Source: Alphaproteobacteria bacterium (GTDB lineage: Bacteria > Pseudomonadota > Alphaproteobacteria > Rhodospirillales > Magnetospirillaceae). Taken from it: a stretch of DNA of 57,546 nucleotides. Of the stretch, positions 1 to 9,831 are shown piece after piece. The notes beneath the pieces are model-generated. The model was not told where the DNA came from. It was given only the letters and a program-made list of their open reading frames with translations, and did no database searches. The stretch spans positions 1-57,546 of the forward strand of contig JAJPHO010000055.1 of assembly GCA_021325215.1 (NCBI GenBank), given 5' to 3'. Positions within the stretch are counted from its first letter, which is position 1; every line of letters starts with the position of its first letter. Position numbers and translations under genes: made by a program.

Positions 1-108
1 CATGCCGTGGTGCTGACCGATTTCAGCCAATCGGCCGAGTTTCTGGGCGATGTTCAGATCACCGCCCAGCACCCGGCCGATTCACAGCACTGGCTGTACC
101 TTATTTAG
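1..108 (+). CDS. 3' end of an unidentified coding region
   Basis: An open frame enters from the left edge and stops at TAG 106-108, giving 35 residues ending in HWLYLI. The composition looks coding, but there is too little to assign a family. Its stop overlaps the last bases of the convergent degP gene by 8 bp. It could also be a chance open frame, so this is a tentative call. Confidence 0.35.
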   Translation, partial: HAVVLTDFSQSAEFLGDVQITAQHPADSQHWLYLI

Positions 109-1651
109 ACTTCTTGTCCTTGCCGCTGTCCTTGTCCTTGACGATGTCGTCGACCTTCAAGGGCAGGAAACGCAGCGCGCCATCGCTCTGCACCAGCAGC
201 AGCACCGACTTGCGGTCGGCCTTCTTGGCGGCGTCGATCTTGCCGTTGAGCTCGGCCAGCGACTTCACCGGTTCCTGGCCCGCCTCGAGGATCACGTCGC
301 CGGGGCGCAGGCCGCGCTCGGCGGCGGCGCTGTTGGTCTTGACGTCGGTCACCACCAGCCCCTTGGCGTCGGCCGGCAGGTCGAACTTTTCGCGCAGCGC
401 CGGGGTCACCGGCGTCACCGAGAAGCCGAGATTGGCGACGTTGCCGCCATTGGTGTCCTTCTGCTTGCCCGACGGCTTGTCGTTCTGAGCCTGCTCGATC
501 TCCTTGTCGTCGGGCAGCTCGGCGACGACGACCTTGACGGTCTGGCGCTTGCCGTCGCGCAGGATGCCGACTTCGACTTCCTTGTTGATCGGGGTCTCCG
601 ACACGATCAGCGGCAGGCGGGCATATTCGTTGATGTCCTTGCCGTCGAACTTCAGGATGACGTCGCCGCTCTTCAGGCCGGCCTTGGCGGCCGGACCGTT
701 CGGGGTCACGTCGGCCACCAGGGCGCCGCCGTGATCCTTGAGGCCGAGGCTCTCGGCGATGTCGTCGGTGACGGTCTGGATATGCACGCCGAGCCAGGCG
801 CGGCGGGTCTTGCCGTATTTCTGCAGGTCGACCACGATCTTCTGGGCCTGGTTGGCCGGGATCGCGAAGCCGATGCCGATCGAACCGCCGCTCTGCGAAT
901 AGATGGCGGTGTTGATGCCGATCACCTCGCCCTTGATGTTGAACAGCGGACCGCCCGAATTGCCCTTGTTGATGGCGGCGTCGGTCTGGATGAAATCGTC
1001 ATAGGAGCCGGCATTGATGTTGCGCGAGCGGGCCGACACGATGCCGGCGGTCACGGTGCCGCCCAGGCCGAGCGGATTGCCGATCGCCAGCACCCAGTCG
1101 CCTACGCGCATCTGATCGGAATTGCCGAAGCTCACCGCCGGCAGGGGCTTGTTGGCCTTGATGCGCAGCAGGGCGATGTCGCCCTTGGTGTCGGTGCCGA
1201 CCAGCTCGGCCTTGAAGGCCTGGCTGTCCTGCAGCGTCACGGTGATCTCGTCGGCGTCGGCGATCACGTGGTTGTTGGTCACCACCAGGCCGGACGGGTC
1301 GATGATGAAGCCCGAGCCCAGCGAGGTCACCTTCTGCGGACGGGCATCCTGCCCGCCGCCATGGCGCTCGAGGAAATCCTTGAACAGTTCGTCGAAGGGC
1401 GAGCCCGGCGGGAATTGCGGCATTTCCATGCCGCGATCCGAATTCTTCAGCGTCTGGGTGGTCGAGATGTTGACCACCGCCGGCAACAGCTTTTCCGACA
1501 GATCGGCGAAGCTGTCCGGCGCCGGCGCGGCATGCGCCACCGACGCGGCCATCAGGACCAGCGACACGAAAGCGGCCATGATCCACTGCATGTTGACGGC
1601 GGATTGCTGCGCGGCAGCCACGCTCCGACCCGATCGCGAAAGAACTTTCAC
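101..1651 (-). CDS. degP: Periplasmic serine protease/chaperone, Do (DegP/DegQ/MucD) family
   Basis: This is an HtrA-type endopeptidase that degrades or refolds damaged envelope proteins in the periplasm. An N-terminal hydrophobic segment (residues about 21-41, ending in AHA) is a signal peptide with a long polar leader; the Met at residue 21 is an alternative start. The trypsin-like domain spans about residues 50-285 with the triad H128 (TNNHVI), D158 (GDIALL) and S232 (GNSGGPLF). Two PDZ domains follow, at about 286-390 and 410-505. The 516-residue length is normal for the family. It lies 98 bp downstream of hflC on the same strand, the hflK-hflC-degP order common in alphaproteobacteria, which points to a joint membrane and periplasmic protein quality-control unit. 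The family assignment is secure; whether it is DegP or DegQ in function is not decided by sequence. Confidence 0.95.
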   Translation of the reverse strand: MKVLSRSGRSVAAAQQSAVNMQWIMAAFVSLVLMAASVAHAAPAPDSFADLSEKLLPAVVNISTTQTLKNSDRGMEMPQFPPGSPFDELFKDFLERHGGGQDARPQKVTSLGSGFIIDPSGLVVTNNHVIADADEITVTLQDSQAFKAELVGTDTKGDIALLRIKANKPLPAVSFGNSDQMRVGDWVLAIGNPLGLGGTVTAGIVSARSRNINAGSYDDFIQTDAAINKGNSGGPLFNIKGEVIGINTAIYSQSGGSIGIGFAIPANQAQKIVVDLQKYGKTRRAWLGVHIQTVTDDIAESLGLKDHGGALVADVTPNGPAAKAGLKSGDVILKFDGKDINEYARLPLIVSETPINKEVEVGILRDGKRQTVKVVVAELPDDKEIEQAQNDKPSGKQKDTNGGNVANLGFSVTPVTPALREKFDLPADAKGLVVTDVKTNSAAAERGLRPGDVILEAGQEPVKSLAELNGKIDAAKKADRKSVLLLVQSDGALRFLPLKVDDIVKDKDSGKDKKSK

Positions 1652-1749
1652 CAGATTGCCTCCATTGCGGGGACCAGGATGACCCCGCCTACTGATTTAA
1701 ACAGGATTATGTCACTTCCAAGGCGTGTACAGCCCAAAATCGACCAACT

Positions 1750-2634
1750 TCACCGTCTTTCCGGTGAATGAGCGAAATATTTGAAGAAATCCGAGTCCGG
1801 CGACAGCAGATAGGTGGTGTTCTGATCGCCCAGGCTCTCCTTGTAAGCATGCAGCGAGCGGTAGAAGGCGTAGAATTGCGGATCGGCCGAGAAGGCATCG
1901 GCATAGATCCGATTGGCATCCGCTTCACCCTGGCCGCGCAGAATCTGCGCCTGGCGCTGCGCTTCGGCCAGGATCACCGTGCGCTCGCGCTCCGCCGCCG
2001 CGCGGATCTCCTGCGCCCGCTCGGAACCCTGGGCGCGCGCCTCGGCCGCCTCGCGCTGGCGCTCGGAGACCATGCGGTTGAAGATCGACTGGCTGGTCTG
2101 CTGCGGCAGATCGGCGCGGCGGAGGCGCACATCGACCACTTCGACGCCGAGCGGACGGGCGGCTTCGGTCACCTGCAGCAGGATGCCGTGCATGATCTGC
2201 TCGCGCTCCGACGACAACACCGACGGCAGCATGACGTTGCCCAGCACGCGGCGGGCCGAGTTGTTGACGATCTCGCGCAGGCGGGAGCGTGCGGCCTCTT
2301 CGGTGCGGACCGCCTGGTAGAACAGCAGCGGATCGACGATCTTGAAGCGGGTATAGGTGTCGACGACGATGCGCTTCTGGTCGGCCAGGATCACCTCCTC
2401 GGCCGGCGGATCGACGTCGAGCACGCGCGCCTCATAGCGCACCACATCCTCGATGAAGGGCTTCTTGATGTGCAGTCCGGGCGCGAACACCGGGTTGTCG
2501 GGATAGGCCACCGCGCCGAAGCGCAGCACCAGGGCCTGCTCGCCCTGGGTCACCACGAACAGCGACGACCACAGCGAGACGATGACGATGCCGGCGGCGA
2601 TCCACCAGCCGGGATGGGAAAGGCGCTGCATCAT
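1750..2634 (-). CDS. hflC: HflC, SPFH-domain regulator of FtsH protease
   Basis: This is the membrane-anchored SPFH/stomatin-family partner of HflK. The HflKC complex forms a periplasmic cage around the FtsH protease and limits its access to membrane substrates. The 294-residue protein has one N-terminal transmembrane segment (about residues 10-28), then the typical VTQGEQALVLRFG start of the SPFH domain. A charged coiled-coil with many Glu, Arg and Ala follows at about 185-245. The start codon overlaps the end of hflK by 4 bp (ATGA), indicating translational coupling. Length and architecture match standard HflC. Confidence 0.95.
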   Translation of the reverse strand: MMQRLSHPGWWIAAGIVIVSLWSSLFVVTQGEQALVLRFGAVAYPDNPVFAPGLHIKKPFIEDVVRYEARVLDVDPPAEEVILADQKRIVVDTYTRFKIVDPLLFYQAVRTEEAARSRLREIVNNSARRVLGNVMLPSVLSSEREQIMHGILLQVTEAARPLGVEVVDVRLRRADLPQQTSQSIFNRMVSERQREAAEARAQGSERAQEIRAAAERERTVILAEAQRQAQILRGQGEADANRIYADAFSADPQFYAFYRSLHAYKESLGDQNTTYLLSPDSDFFKYFAHSPERR

Positions 2635-3749
2635 TTCGCTCCCGGCGCCGGCTGCGGCACCTTGGGTTTCAACAGATCGGGCAAGGGCAGATAGGATTGC
2701 ACGGCGCCGCGCGCTTGGGGATCGACCACCACTTTCGGCGCGCCCCTCAAGACCTGTTCGATGGTTTCCAGATAGAGGCGCCGCGCGGTGACGTCGGGCG
2801 ACGCCTTGTAGCTCTGATAGACCGAGGTGAACCGCTTGGCCTCGCCCTGGGCCAGGTCGGTGACCTGCTCCTTATAGGCCTCCGCCTCCTGGATCAGGCG
2901 CTCGGACTCGCCGCGCGCCTTGGGGATGATGTCGTTGCGATAGGCCTCGGCCTCGTTGCGCAGGCGCTCCTGGTCGGCCTTGGCGCGCTGCACGTCGTTG
3001 AACGCGTCGATCACCTCATCGGGCGGATCGGCCTTCAGCAGCTGCACCTGGGTCACCGAAATGCCGGAGCCATATTCGTCCAGCAGCTCCTGCATGCGCT
3101 TGCGGGTCGAATCGCCGATCGCCTGGCGGTTCTCGAACAACGGCGCACGGATCGGCAGCTGGCCGATGATCTCGCGCATGGCGGATTCGGCGACGATCTT
3201 CACGGTGCCTTCGGGATCGCGGATGGCGAACAGATATTTGCCGGGATCGTTGATCTGCCAGAACACCGAGAAATTGACGTCGATGATGTTCTCGTCGCCG
3301 GTCAGCATCAGGCTCTCGTCCGAGCCCGTGCGTCCGGGACGGCGCGGCTCGGCGCCGGAACGGTACCCCAGCTCGATATGGTTGATGCGGGTCACCGCCG
3401 GGGTCAGCACCGACTCGATCGGCACCGGCAGATGGTAATTGAGGCCGGGCTGGGTGAAGCGCGCCACCTTGCCGAAGCGCAGCACCACGCCGATTTCCTC
3501 GGGATTGACCTTGTAGATGCCGGTGGCCGCCCACAGCAGCACCAGGGCGCCGACCGCATAGGCGATACCGCGCTTATTGCCGCCGCCGGGCAGAAAGCCC
3601 TTGAGCCGGTCCTGCCCACGCCGCAGCATGGCCTCGATGTCGGGAGGCTGTCCGCCCGGACCCCCGCCCCATGGTCCGCCACTCTTCGGACCATTGCCCC
3701 ACGGACCGCCATTATTGCCGCCGCCGCCGCCTTGCCCGCTCCAGGCCAT
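2631..3749 (-). CDS. hflK: HflK, SPFH-domain regulator of FtsH protease
   Basis: This is the larger SPFH partner of HflC in the FtsH-controlling membrane complex. The N-terminus is a Gly/Pro/Asn-rich cytoplasmic tail (about residues 1-55). One transmembrane segment follows (about 66-85), then the SPFH domain beginning near NPEEIGVVLRFG, and a coiled-coil region ending in a Pro-rich tail. I chose ATG 3749 (MAWSGQGG) over an upstream in-frame start at 3773. A good ribosome-binding sequence, AAGGTGG, sits 3 bases before this ATG, and HflK proteins usually begin MAW or MPW. It is the first gene of the hflK-hflC-degP group and is divergent from mrp (67 bp between starts). Confidence 0.94.
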   Translation of the reverse strand: MAWSGQGGGGGNNGGPWGNGPKSGGPWGGGPGGQPPDIEAMLRRGQDRLKGFLPGGGNKRGIAYAVGALVLLWAATGIYKVNPEEIGVVLRFGKVARFTQPGLNYHLPVPIESVLTPAVTRINHIELGYRSGAEPRRPGRTGSDESLMLTGDENIIDVNFSVFWQINDPGKYLFAIRDPEGTVKIVAESAMREIIGQLPIRAPLFENRQAIGDSTRKRMQELLDEYGSGISVTQVQLLKADPPDEVIDAFNDVQRAKADQERLRNEAEAYRNDIIPKARGESERLIQEAEAYKEQVTDLAQGEAKRFTSVYQSYKASPDVTARRLYLETIEQVLRGAPKVVVDPQARGAVQSYLPLPDLLKPKVPQPAPGAK

Positions 3750-3816
3750 TTTCCACCTTCTCGCAAAGACCAAGCCGCCTTATATGACACATCAGGTATT
3801 TATTAAAGGAGCGGTG

Positions 3817-4905
3817 ATGGCCGAGGTGAATGAGGGTGTGGTGCTGCGCACCCTGGAAAGCGTGATCGACCCAGCAAACGGCAAGGACATCGTCACACTC
3901 GGCATGGTCTCCGGGATCGTCGTCAAAGGCGGGCACGTCGCCTTCGCCATCGATATCGAGCCGAAGCGTGCCGGCGAGATGGAACCCCTGCGCAAGCAGG
4001 CCGAAAAGCTGGTGCATGATCTGCCCGGCGTTCTGACCGTCTCCGCCGTGCTGACCGCCGAGCGCGCCCAGCATAGCCCGCATCCGCAGCAGGCGCCGCA
4101 GATGCCGCGCATCGGCGGTCATGGCTCGGGTTCGACCGAACAGCTGCTGACCAATGTCAAATCCGTGATCGCCGTCGCCTCGGGCAAGGGCGGCGTCGGC
4201 AAATCGACCACCGCCGTCAATCTGGCCCTGGCGCTGAAGAGTCTCGGTTTGTCGGTCGGCCTGTTCGACGCCGACATTTTCGGCCCGTCGCAGCCCCGCA
4301 TGCTGGGCATGAGCGGCGTCAAGCCGACTCATGCGCCCGACGGCAAGAAGATGGCGCCGATCGAAGCCTACGGCATGAAGGTGATGTCGCTCGGCTTCAT
4401 GATGCCCGAGGACAATCCGGTGGTCTGGCGCGGCCTGATGGTGATGGGCGCGCTGGAGCAGTTCATGAAGGACGTCGCCTGGGGCGATCTCGACGTGATG
4501 GTGATCGACATGCCGCCGGGCACCGGCGACACCCAGCTGACTATTGCCCAGCGCGTCAAGCTGGCCGGCGCGGTGATCGTCTCGACCCCGCAGGACATCG
4601 CCCTGATCGATGCGCGCAAGGGCATCAACATGTTCAGCAAGGTCAATGTCCCGGTGCTCGGGCTGATCGAGAATATGAGCATGTTCCACTGCCCGAATTG
4701 CGGCCATGAATCGCACATCTTCGGCCATGGCGGCGCCAAGGCCGACGCGGAACGGCTCGGCGTCGACTTCCTCGGCGAGCTGCCGCTCGATATCGGGCTC
4801 CGCATCGCCAGCGACGAAGGCAAGCCGGTGGTGGTGCACGACCCTGAAGGCCCGATCGCTCAGCGCTACCGCGCCATCGCCGAGAAAATCAAAGCCAAGC
4901 TCTAA
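3817..4905 (+). CDS. mrp: Mrp/ApbC iron-sulfur cluster carrier ATPase
   Basis: This is a cytoplasmic P-loop ATPase that binds and transfers Fe-S clusters to apoproteins. It has an N-terminal MIP18/DUF59 domain (about residues 5-85) and a His/Pro/Gln-rich linker. The MinD/Mrp NTPase domain has the deviant Walker A motif GKGGVGKST at residues 123-131. The cluster-binding CPNC pair is C292 and C295. The start at 3817 is supported by AAAGGAG six bases upstream and by the MIP18 domain beginning directly after it. The 362 residues fit the family. It is followed 18 bp later by the aminopeptidase gene, so the two may be cotranscribed. Confidence 0.95.
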   Translation: MAEVNEGVVLRTLESVIDPANGKDIVTLGMVSGIVVKGGHVAFAIDIEPKRAGEMEPLRKQAEKLVHDLPGVLTVSAVLTAERAQHSPHPQQAPQMPRIGGHGSGSTEQLLTNVKSVIAVASGKGGVGKSTTAVNLALALKSLGLSVGLFDADIFGPSQPRMLGMSGVKPTHAPDGKKMAPIEAYGMKVMSLGFMMPEDNPVVWRGLMVMGALEQFMKDVAWGDLDVMVIDMPPGTGDTQLTIAQRVKLAGAVIVSTPQDIALIDARKGINMFSKVNVPVLGLIENMSMFHCPNCGHESHIFGHGGAKADAERLGVDFLGELPLDIGLRIASDEGKPVVVHDPEGPIAQRYRAIAEKIKAKL

Positions 4906-4923
4906 GAAGACAGGAACGCCGCC

Positions 4924-6693
4924 ATGACCGACACGCCTTTGTCCCTGCTCCGCGCCGAACTCAAGCGCCGCGGCCTCGACGGCTTCATCGTGCCGCGCGC
5001 CGACGAGCATCAGGGCGAATATGTGCCGGCCTCGGCGGCGCGCCTGGCCTTCCTCACCGGCTTCACCGGCTCGGCCGGCGCCGCGGTGGCGCTGCAGGAC
5101 CGCGCCGCCGTGTTCGTCGACGGGCGCTATACGATCCAGGTCGCCGCCGAAGTCGATGCCAAGCTGTTCGCCTATCTGCATCTGATCGAACAGCCGCCGC
5201 ACCGCTGGCTGGCCGAGACCCTGCCGGCCGGCGCCAAATTCGGCTTCGATCCCTGGCTGCACACGCCGGATCAGGTCGCCCAGCTGAAGGAAGCCTGCGC
5301 CCAGGCCGGTGCCGAGCTGATCGCGGTCGAGACCAATCCGCTCGACGCGGTGTGGGCCGACCGTCCGGCCGCGCCGCTGACCCCGGTGGTGCCGCATCCC
5401 GACAGCTTCGCCGGCCGATCCGCCGCCGAAAAGCGCGGCCTGATCGCCCAGGAACTGACCGCCAGGAAAAGCGACGCCGCCTTCCTGTCGGCGCCGGATT
5501 CGATCGGCTGGCTGCTGAACATCCGCGGCAACGACGTCGAGTTCACCCCGCTGCCGCTGTCTTTCGCCATCATCCACCAGGACGCTTCGGTCGATCTGTT
5601 CGTCGATGGCCGCAAGGTGCCCGCCGACACCAAAGCGCATCTCGGCAAGGATGTCCGCCTGCATGAACCCGCCGCCCTGGAAGCTGCGTTGAAGGCGCTG
5701 AAGGGCAAGCGCGTCCGCTTCGATCCGGCCACGTCGCCGGCCTGGGCGCTCGACCGCCTGACCGAAGGCGGCGCGATGATCGACCGCGCCTCCGACCCCT
5801 GCCTGCTGCCGCGCGCCTGCAAGAACGAGATCGAGCTGAACGGCGCCCGCGCCGCCCATCTGCGCGACGGCGTGGCTCTGTCCAAGTTCCTCGCCTGGCT
5901 GGCGGCGGAAGCGCCCAAGGGCACCGTCACCGAGCTGTCGGCCACCGACAAGCTGGAAGAATGCCGCCGCGGCGGAAACCTCTATCAGGGCCCCAGCTTC
6001 GCCACCATCGCCGGCGCCGGCCCCAATGGCGCGATCGTGCATTACCGCTCGTCGCCCGCCACCAACCGTCCGTTGGAGAGGGGCCAGATCTTCCTGATCG
6101 ACAGCGGCGGGCAATATCTCGACGGCACCACCGACGTCACCCGCACCGTGGCGGTGGGTGAAGCCGGTTCGGAGGAGAAGCATCGCTTCACGCTCGTCCT
6201 GAAGGGCCATATCGCCCTGGCCCGGGCCCGCTTCCCGGCCGGCACCAGCGGCTCGCAGCTCGACAGCCTGGCGCGCAAGCCGCTGTGGGATCACGGCCTC
6301 GATTACGACCATGGAACGGGCCATGGCGTCGGCTCGTACCTGTCGGTGCATGAAGGCCCGCAGCGCATCGCCAAGAACAACAATTCCCAGGCCCTGCTGC
6401 CCGGCATGATGCTCTCGGACGAGCCCGGCTACTACAAGACCGGCGCTTACGGCATCCGCATCGAGAATCTGATCGTGGTGCGCGAGGAAGAGCAGAAGAG
6501 CGAACGCCCGGTGCGCGGCTTCGAGGTGTTGACCCTGGCGCCGATCGACCTCAATCTGGTCGACCGCGATTTGCTGACCGAGGACGAGGCGGACTGGCTG
6601 AACGATTATCATGCCCGCGTCCGCGACAGCCTGACCCCGCTGGTCGATTCAGCCACCGCCGCCTGGCTGTCCGACGCCACCCGCGCCATCTGA
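4924..6693 (+). CDS. pepP: Xaa-Pro aminopeptidase, M24B family
   Basis: This is a cytoplasmic metallopeptidase removing N-terminal residues preceding proline. The 589 residues show the three-part architecture of the longer AMP1-type enzymes: two creatinase-N-like domains (about residues 5-310) and a C-terminal pita-bread catalytic domain (about 315-540) plus a short C-terminal extension. Metal ligands are visible as the two Asp of DSGGQYLDGTTDVTRT, the His of GTGHGVG, and the Glu residues in DEPGYY and RIEN. There is no signal peptide. It lies 18 bp after mrp and 8 bp before the asparaginase gene. The gene symbol is used for the activity; orthology with the shorter E. coli PepP is not implied. 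Confidence 0.9.
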   Translation: MTDTPLSLLRAELKRRGLDGFIVPRADEHQGEYVPASAARLAFLTGFTGSAGAAVALQDRAAVFVDGRYTIQVAAEVDAKLFAYLHLIEQPPHRWLAETLPAGAKFGFDPWLHTPDQVAQLKEACAQAGAELIAVETNPLDAVWADRPAAPLTPVVPHPDSFAGRSAAEKRGLIAQELTARKSDAAFLSAPDSIGWLLNIRGNDVEFTPLPLSFAIIHQDASVDLFVDGRKVPADTKAHLGKDVRLHEPAALEAALKALKGKRVRFDPATSPAWALDRLTEGGAMIDRASDPCLLPRACKNEIELNGARAAHLRDGVALSKFLAWLAAEAPKGTVTELSATDKLEECRRGGNLYQGPSFATIAGAGPNGAIVHYRSSPATNRPLERGQIFLIDSGGQYLDGTTDVTRTVAVGEAGSEEKHRFTLVLKGHIALARARFPAGTSGSQLDSLARKPLWDHGLDYDHGTGHGVGSYLSVHEGPQRIAKNNNSQALLPGMMLSDEPGYYKTGAYGIRIENLIVVREEEQKSERPVRGFEVLTLAPIDLNLVDRDLLTEDEADWLNDYHARVRDSLTPLVDSATAAWLSDATRAI

Positions 6694-6701
6694 GGAAGCC
6701 C

Positions 6702-7712
6702 ATGCCGAACCGCCGCGAATTCCTGGCCGCCAGCGCTGCCGCCACCCTGATTGCGTCTTCGCCGGCCCGAGCCGCCAAACCCTCCACGGGCAAGGCCGTC
6801 GTCGTCTCGACCTGGGATTTCGGCGTCGCCGCCAATCAGGCCGCGTGGGAAGTCCTGTCGAAGGGCGGCTCGGCGCTCGATGCGGTGGAAGCCGGCGCGC
6901 GCATCCCGGAAGCCGACATGCGCAATCACAGCGTCGGCCGCGCCGGCTATCCCGACCGTGACGGCCATGTCAGCCTTGATGCCAGCATCATGGACGAAAA
7001 GGGCAATATCGGCGCGGTCGCGGCGCTGGAGCATATCGCCCATCCGATCTCGGTCGCCCGCAAGGTGATGGAAAAGACCCCGCATGTGCTGCTGGTCGGC
7101 GAAGGCGCTTTGCAGTTCGCGCTGGAGCAGGGCTTTCCCAAGGAAGAGCTGCTGACGCCGGAATCCGAAGCCGCCTGGAAGGAATGGCTGAAGACGGCGA
7201 AATACCAGCCGGTCGCCAACAGCGAGATGAGCACCTATTCCAAGGGCCCGTCGGCCATGCCGGGCGACAAGAACAACCACGACACGCTGGGCATCCTGGC
7301 GCTGGACGATCAGGGCCGCCTGTCGGGCGCCTGCACCACCAGCGGCATGGCCTGGAAGCTGCGCGGCCGGGTCGGCGACAGCCCGATCATCGGCGCCGGC
7401 CTCTATGTCGACGGCGATGTCGGCGCCGCCACCTCGTCGGGCGTCGGCGAGGAAGTGATCCGCAATGTCGGCAGCTTCCTGGTGGTCGAGCTGATGCGCC
7501 AGGGCCGCACGCCGCAGCAGGCCTGCGAAGAAGCGGTGAAGCGCATCGTCAGGCGCAAACCCGAAGCCTCGAAGGATCTGCAGGTCGGGTTTCTGGCTCT
7601 GAACAAGAAGGGCGAGTCCGGTGCTTTCGCCCTTCAGGACGGCTTCGTCTTCGCCCGCTGCGACGCGACGAAGCAGGACCTCGTCACGCCGTCGAAGCAT
7701 TTCTATCCCTGA
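6702..7712 (+). CDS. Exported N4-(beta-N-acetylglucosaminyl)-L-asparaginase (Ntn hydrolase)
   Basis: This family hydrolyses the link between asparagine and N-acetylglucosamine. It is made as a precursor that cleaves itself before a catalytic threonine. Here the autoprocessing site is HDT at residues 193-195, so T195 would become the N-terminal nucleophile of the beta chain. The glycosylasparaginase consensus around it ([12 protein letters not shown]) is intact. The N-terminus carries a twin-arginine signal (R4 R5 E6 F7 L8 followed by an Ala-rich stretch ending ARA), so it is probably folded and cofolded before export. The 336 residues match family length. Its 3' end overlaps the convergent histidine kinase gene by 10 bp. 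The physiological substrate is unknown; glycoasparagine from environmental glycoproteins is the family expectation. Confidence 0.88.
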   Translation: MPNRREFLAASAAATLIASSPARAAKPSTGKAVVVSTWDFGVAANQAAWEVLSKGGSALDAVEAGARIPEADMRNHSVGRAGYPDRDGHVSLDASIMDEKGNIGAVAALEHIAHPISVARKVMEKTPHVLLVGEGALQFALEQGFPKEELLTPESEAAWKEWLKTAKYQPVANSEMSTYSKGPSAMPGDKNNHDTLGILALDDQGRLSGACTTSGMAWKLRGRVGDSPIIGAGLYVDGDVGAATSSGVGEEVIRNVGSFLVVELMRQGRTPQQACEEAVKRIVRRKPEASKDLQVGFLALNKKGESGAFALQDGFVFARCDATKQDLVTPSKHFYP

Positions 7713-9769
7713 GCCGCCACCCGGACGGTCCGCGCCGTCCATTTGGCCAGGGCGGCGAACAGTTCGTCCGGCTCGAACGGTTTGTTGATGTGATCGTTCA
7801 TGCCGGCCGCCAGGCTGGCGTCGCGATCGTTCTGCAAGGCGTTGGCGCTCATGGCGACGATCGGCATCTCGGCGAAGCCGGGACGTTCGCGGATGAGGCG
7901 GGCGGCGGTGAGCCCGTCCATCACCGGCATCTGCACATCCATCAGCACGATGTCGAAGGGCCCCTCCTCGAGCTTCTTCAACGCCTCCTCGCCGTTCTCG
8001 GCCAAGGTCACCTGGGTTCCCGCCACGGTTCCCAGCAGTTCCTGGGCCAGCATCTGATTGATGGCGTTGTCCTCGACCAGCAGGACACGCAGGCCGCGGA
8101 TCTGCCGCAGCATCGCGGCCTCGTCCCCCGCCTTGGCCAGGGTTTCGCCCCGCACCGCCGCCTCCACCTGGCGTATGTCGGGCTGGGCGAACAAGGCGGT
8201 GAAGTAAAAGCGGCTGCCCCGCCCCGGCTCGCTTGCGACACCGATATCGCCGCCCATCAGCTCGACCAGCTGCTTGCTGATCGCCAGGCCCAACCCGGTG
8301 CCGCCATAACGCCGGGTGGTAGAGGCATCGACCTGAATGAAGGGCCGGAACAGCGTCTCGGCCTGTTCGGCGGTCATGCCGATCCCCTCGTCGCGCACCG
8401 TGAAGCGCAGCATCACGCGATCCCGCAATGACGGCAGGCGCTCGATCTCGATGCCGATCTCGCCGGCCTCGGAGAATTTGACGGCATTGCTGACCAGGTT
8501 GATCAGCACCTGCCCCAGCCGCAGCGGATCGCCCACCAGCCAGGTCGGCACATCCTCGCCACGGCTGACCACCAGGGCCAGGCTCTTCTCGGTGATGCGG
8601 TGCTGCACCACCAGCCGGACCCGGTCGATCGCCTCGTCGAGCGAAAAACAGCTTTGTTCGAGGTCGAGCCGGCCGGCCTCGATCTTCGAAAAATCCAGAA
8701 TGTCGTCGAGAATGCGCAGCAGCGACCGGGCGGCTTTGCGCGCCTGGGTGAGGTAGTTGCGCTGCTCGTCGGTCAGGTCGGTGCGGAGCGCAAGATCGGT
8801 CATGCCCAGCACCGCGTTCATCGGCGTGCGGATCTCGTGGCTCATATTGGCCAGGAATTCGCTCTTGGCGCGATTGGCGGCCTCCGCCTGGATCAGCGCG
8901 TTGGTGAGCACGCGGCTGCGCTCGGCGGCCCAGCGGCTTTCCTGCAGCTGGCGCTGGCGCTCTTCGTTCTGGAGCGCGAGCTGGCAGAGCTGGACGCAGG
9001 CCTCGACCATGTGCCGGTGCATGGCCTGGATCGGCCCGGGTTGACGGTAATACAGGCCGAAGGTGGCGCCCACACGGTCCGGCGACAGAAAGATCGGGGT
9101 CGACCAGCAGGACGCCAAGCCATGGGACAATGCCAGCTCGCGATAATCCTCCCACAGGGGATCGGTAGCGATGTCGGTCACTTCGACCGCCTCGCGGCGC
9201 CAGGCCGCCGTGCCGCACGAGCCGACCTTGGGACCGACCGGTATGCCGAACAGCATGCGGTTGTAACTGACGGGGAGGCTGGGACCGGCCAACGGTGACA
9301 AGGAGGTGCCGTCGGCGCTGACCTGCATGACCGAGCAGATGACGCCCGGCGCCAGCTTCTCGACCTCCGCGCACAGCAGAGTCATGACCTCGACCAGGGA
9401 GCCGCACAAGACGAGTCCTTCGAGGACCTTGCGTTGCAATTCGCCGATGGCTGCCCTTTCGCGCCGGCCGGGATCGTCGGTGATCATCAGGGTGACCACT
9501 CCGTCCCGCCCCGCCGTCCAGGACAGCTCGCAAGGCGCCTCGGCGCCGCCGCCCAGACGCATCATGATCTCGCCCTGCCGCGTATCCCCGTCGGGAACGG
9601 ACAGGATGCGCGCGCGGTCCGGTCCATCCGGCACGATCTGGTCCAACGCCGTGATCGGGCCGGCCAGGTTATGGAAGTGCCTGTTGGCCGACAGGGCGGC
9701 GCCGTCGCGTGCGACGCGCAGCAGGGCCGCCGGAATGTCATCGAAGGAGTTGGGATGCGTCATGACCAT
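7703..9769 (-). CDS. Cytoplasmic hybrid sensor histidine kinase with receiver domain
   Basis: This is a phosphorelay protein of about 688 residues without a transmembrane segment. Numbering here counts from the upstream GTG at 9775. A PAS-like N-terminal part spans about 10-105 and a GAF-type sensor spans about 115-270. The dimerisation domain has phosphoacceptor H313 in [14 protein letters not shown]. An HK-type ATPase domain follows (about 415-535; DEGIGM and GGTGLGLAI boxes visible). A C-terminal receiver (about 560-685) carries VLLVEDN and the phosphoacceptor Asp of [13 protein letters not shown]. There is no His-phosphotransfer domain or output regulator in the neighbourhood, so it must signal through a partner elsewhere. 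Three in-frame starts exist (GTG 9775, ATG 9769, ATG 9763); none has a strong ribosome-binding site. Confidence 0.93.
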   Translation of the reverse strand: MVMTHPNSFDDIPAALLRVARDGAALSANRHFHNLAGPITALDQIVPDGPDRARILSVPDGDTRQGEIMMRLGGGAEAPCELSWTAGRDGVVTLMITDDPGRRERAAIGELQRKVLEGLVLCGSLVEVMTLLCAEVEKLAPGVICSVMQVSADGTSLSPLAGPSLPVSYNRMLFGIPVGPKVGSCGTAAWRREAVEVTDIATDPLWEDYRELALSHGLASCWSTPIFLSPDRVGATFGLYYRQPGPIQAMHRHMVEACVQLCQLALQNEERQRQLQESRWAAERSRVLTNALIQAEAANRAKSEFLANMSHEIRTPMNAVLGMTDLALRTDLTDEQRNYLTQARKAARSLLRILDDILDFSKIEAGRLDLEQSCFSLDEAIDRVRLVVQHRITEKSLALVVSRGEDVPTWLVGDPLRLGQVLINLVSNAVKFSEAGEIGIEIERLPSLRDRVMLRFTVRDEGIGMTAEQAETLFRPFIQVDASTTRRYGGTGLGLAISKQLVELMGGDIGVASEPGRGSRFYFTALFAQPDIRQVEAAVRGETLAKAGDEAAMLRQIRGLRVLLVEDNAINQMLAQELLGTVAGTQVTLAENGEEALKKLEEGPFDIVLMDVQMPVMDGLTAARLIRERPGFAEMPIVAMSANALQNDRDASLAAGMNDHINKPFEPDELFAALAKWTARTVRVAAQG

Positions 9770-9831
9770 ACCCACAGCGTGACCAGGCCGGAAAGCATAG
9801 CCGCAAACGGGACTGCGTCAATTGACCTGGA

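Noticed and set aside
3712-6612. 966-codon open frame on the minus strand
   Set aside because: It lies fully opposite mrp and the aminopeptidase gene, has His/Arg/Gly-rich low-complexity sequence and no domain. It is a GC-rich antisense shadow. The same applies to long frames at 6609-9533 and 21213-24002.
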